Assembly: GCF_030272615.1 (NCBI RefSeq)
Contig: NC_081413.1
Span: forward strand, 188,568,669 to 188,632,668
Direction of reading: 5' to 3'
From: Cryptomeria japonica
Lineage: Eukaryota; Streptophyta; Pinopsida; Cupressales; Cupressaceae
DNA length: 64,000 bases
This document shows positions 61,550 to 64,000 of this stretch, one piece after another. Position 1 is the first letter of the stretch, and each line of letters begins with the position of its first letter. A program made the position numbers and the translations under genes. The notes beneath the pieces are model-generated. The model was not told the DNA's origin, made no database searches, and saw only the letters and a program-made list of their open reading frames with translations.

Positions 61550-64000
61550 TTATAGTTGCCATTCATCCTCATCAAATTCAGTGCTTTCTTGATTCTCGTC
61601 TGTGGTTTCTTTACTCTGAGACTGAGTCTGCATATCTTCGCCGAACAGCATCTCAATGCTACCAGTAGGTCCACTAGTCCCACTGGCACTTTGGTTTGAA
61701 GTGTTGCCCAAACCTCTTCTTTCACATTTGGACCTCCAGATTTGCAGTGCCCTATCGTAAGGAAAAGTGTGGACATCATACCTAGATGTATAGAGCCTCA
61801 AGAAATTTTCCAAATTTTTGTCTAGTTTGTTTCTTAGCTTTGATTTTAGGAACTCCAAAGCATTGAAAACTCTCTCATCTTCCACCGAACCCAATATCAT
61901 GGTAAGACATAAATCAGCAAGCTTCACATATTCTGGCATTGAATCACGCAAGGATGCGTTCTCAGCTATATATTTCCAAACCCTTGTTACTGATCCCTCT
62001 TCGTGGGGGTTCTCCATTTTGGCATATTGTTGTTTCGTAGTGTATGCAAAACGAGATGATTGCTCTCGAAGATGAGTTTCGTCTAATATTCCATTTATAG
62101 TTACTCCATTCAATTCTCTGGATGTGCAAAATTGTTTTATCAAAGTCAGTAGCTTAATTCGAAAATCAGATGCACTGTTGAGGCTCCAATAATGAGGAAA
62201 CACAATAGACATGGCTTCGAGTAGGTTGTCAGAAGGGAATTTGCTTCTAATTTCTGAGGAAAGATCATATGCAATTTTCTTCACAGAAGTAGTTACAGTC
62301 TCAACAATCTTGTCAAAATCTTCCTTTGTAACTCTTGCTAGTTTCTTCCTGGGGCACTTTCCTGGTTCCTCGAGGTCAACTGTGGCATATAAGTGCATTG
62401 GTATCTCAACTCCCCATACATTGGCACATACCTCCCCATCTACACCGATTTGTAAAAAGTTATCAGGATTGTTCAAATCTATGAGTGTTCGCCACTTAAC
62501 AAATTTTTCATCAGATAGTGTTGGTTCATTTCGATAGAGATTGTCGAGGGTCATGCATGTCATCTTATGCAGCGTAGCATATTCTACAATATACAGAGCT
62601 CTTTTTTGGGCAGCCTTCATAATATTCCTCATTTCCTCTAGCATGGGCAGAAGAGCTGCTAAAGTTAAGAGTGTATCTAAATTACTTAACCTGCCAAGAA
62701 CTTCAGGAAATTTCGGTTGATCTGATTCATCGTGAGATGTGTGAAATAGTCCAATCAAGGATGGATTTTTTGAAAACACTCGATGCGCTGGACCATCCAA
62801 AGAGATCCATCTGGTATCATTATCCTTGAGAAGCTTGTTCCCATCAGTTAATCCATCAGCAAAGTGTTGAAATTCCATAAATCGCTTGGGACTTCGACAG
62901 AAGTGTGAGTAGAGCTCTCTGATTAAAATTTCAATTTTTTTAACCGAAGCAAACTTGCTCACAATTCCAAAAGCTAGATTCATTCTGTGAGCCATGCAGT
63001 GAATTGCAGTAATGTACGGTGCAAATGAAGTTTCAATCTTTGTACAAAGACCGTTCCTGTGACCTTGCATTACTGAAGCTCCATCTGCTCCAACACAAAC
63101 CAATTTTTTGGCTACCGTCATGTCATCCATACCTCCATATTCAATTAAACTTCTCTTTACTAGTTGAAATAAATTTTTCGCTGTCGCACTCTCCTTCATT
63201 TTAGCAACAGATAGTAGATGAGGTTGGTGGGTATGATTCTCTACAGTATAAACATGCATGCATACCCATGAAGTATTGTCTACTGCCGTAACTTCGTCTA
63301 AAGAAAATGCAATGAAGTTTGGCTCTCTTATTTTTTCCTGTACATCTTCTATTTCAACCTCAACAAGACAACTTGCCCATTCCCATCCACTATTTACTGA
63401 CCAGTGTCTATTAGGATAGTTAGGAACTTTCAAAAAGTGTAATAAACCACTAGTTGATGGGAAATCTGTCATAGCACGCCCTCTGCTCAAAATATGAAAA
63501 ACAACGCTTAACTGAACAACTTTTCCTAGTTGTTCTATTTGCATTGCTTTTCCAAAAACAGCTTCAATAGAACCTTTAACTTCAACAGGCTTCGTCTGTA
63601 ATTTCTCATGAAAATAATACTCTTTGGCATTCCTCACATGCTTACATTCATTCTTTGTTTTCCATCTTATCACTAATTTTTCAACCCCGTCTATCATTTG
63701 TTTTTCATAAACTTTACCCATATGCTTTTCTATGGTGTCAAATTTTAGCTGCAACCTAATTTCCTTCTTATTTTTCCAAGTGCAAATCTTACACCTGCAT
63801 TCTATTGGAGGCTCGCCTTCAATTGGATTCTCCCCTGGTTCAATGAATGGATACTTCGATACCCAATTAATTTGAAAATTCCTGACTGACATATCCCACT
63901 CCCGATCCTTTTTTGATTGTGGTTCACCGTTTTTTGATATGGCTTTTCTTTTCCCCTTCTGTGCATTATCATCAATGGAATTATCACCCAAGTCGATTAT
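61550..64000 (-). CDS. hAT-superfamily transposase, 5' end at window edge
   Basis: Open from the window edge to a stop at 61550, at least 813 residues without a break. Counting from the TTG at 63991, residues 64-92 hold a CRCKIC pair and a later histidine, a partial zinc-finger-like DNA-binding region. The catalytic core has FSLDEVT (D232), CVGADGASVMQG (D303), CMAHRMNLAF and DTRW (392-395). A C-terminal block from about 689 (LADLCLTMILGSVEDERVFNALEFLKSKLRNKL) is the hAT dimerisation region, with the catalytic glutamate expected at E706. It resembles the animal ZNF862-type hAT relatives as well as plant ones. Transposases of this family cut and paste elements with 8-bp target duplications. 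The true start is unresolved: no ATG opens the frame at 63991 and the frame continues past the edge. Confidence 0.88.
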   Translation of the reverse strand: MIDLGDNSIDDNAQKGKRKAISKNGEPQSKKDREWDMSVRNFQINWVSKYPFIEPGENPIEGEPPIECRCKICTWKNKKEIRLQLKFDTIEKHMGKVYEKQMIDGVEKLVIRWKTKNECKHVRNAKEYYFHEKLQTKPVEVKGSIEAVFGKAMQIEQLGKVVQLSVVFHILSRGRAMTDFPSTSGLLHFLKVPNYPNRHWSVNSGWEWASCLVEVEIEDVQEKIREPNFIAFSLDEVTAVDNTSWVCMHVYTVENHTHQPHLLSVAKMKESATAKNLFQLVKRSLIEYGGMDDMTVAKKLVCVGADGASVMQGHRNGLCTKIETSFAPYITAIHCMAHRMNLAFGIVSKFASVKKIEILIRELYSHFCRSPKRFMEFQHFADGLTDGNKLLKDNDTRWISLDGPAHRVFSKNPSLIGLFHTSHDESDQPKFPEVLGRLSNLDTLLTLAALLPMLEEMRNIMKAAQKRALYIVEYATLHKMTCMTLDNLYRNEPTLSDEKFVKWRTLIDLNNPDNFLQIGVDGEVCANVWGVEIPMHLYATVDLEEPGKCPRKKLARVTKEDFDKIVETVTTSVKKIAYDLSSEIRSKFPSDNLLEAMSIVFPHYWSLNSASDFRIKLLTLIKQFCTSRELNGVTINGILDETHLREQSSRFAYTTKQQYAKMENPHEEGSVTRVWKYIAENASLRDSMPEYVKLADLCLTMILGSVEDERVFNALEFLKSKLRNKLDKNLENFLRLYTSRYDVHTFPYDRALQIWRSKCERRGLGNTSNQSASGTSGPTGSIEMLFGEDMQTQSQSKETTDENQESTEFDEDEWQL

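Overview
This window looks like nuclear DNA of a seed plant with a large, repeat-rich genome. A gymnosperm such as a conifer is plausible but cannot be proved from the sequence alone. The evidence is a plant-type AGC VIII protein kinase with a 6.7-kb intron, several kinds of decayed LTR retrotransposons, a plant L1-type LINE with a C-terminal RNase H domain, a tRNA-derived SINE, long dinucleotide arrays and low GC content. There are no prokaryotic signals, no CRISPR array and no operon.

Layout, left to right. 1-2712: 3' end of a Ty1/copia element (RNase H end of pol, polypurine tracts, 1.7-kb LTR holding a 31-bp minisatellite). 3123-11015: a minus-strand LTR element with paired LTRs, primer-binding site and polypurine tract but no recognisable reverse transcriptase, so probably non-autonomous. 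11493-12844: a small internally inverted copia derivative with a 5-bp target duplication. 13402-21649: the one clearly recognised host gene, a two-exon D6PK-like kinase on the minus strand that joins to an unbroken 516-residue protein; its intron holds a solo LTR and degenerate repeats. 24382-27155: a 2.8-kb purine-rich microsatellite tract. 27908-44610: a Ty3/gypsy chromovirus-like element with 4.3-kb LTRs and a gag-pol read in nearly one frame but broken by about 17 stops. Its 5' LTR carries a chimeric LINE insertion and its 3' LTR carries a solo LTR. 44611-51113: a SINE, LTR fragments, microsatellites and an antisense gypsy integrase/chromodomain fragment.

52090-54105: two unfamiliar single-exon genes facing each other. 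The minus-strand one has a decayed relative inside the LINE insertion 24 kb away, so it belongs to a small dispersed family that I do not recognise. 54600-55885: tandem promoter-like repeats.

56203-64000: the most intriguing part. A long plus-strand coding unit (596 codons, one TGA, then 838 codons with one TAG, all in the same frame; G-patch-like motif, 80-residue internal repeat, long coiled coil) converges on a long open hAT-superfamily transposase that runs toward the window edge. These are the best-preserved long open frames in the window. They may be one large DNA transposon with companion ORFs, or a host-domesticated pair. The right end lies outside the window, so this remains a hypothesis.
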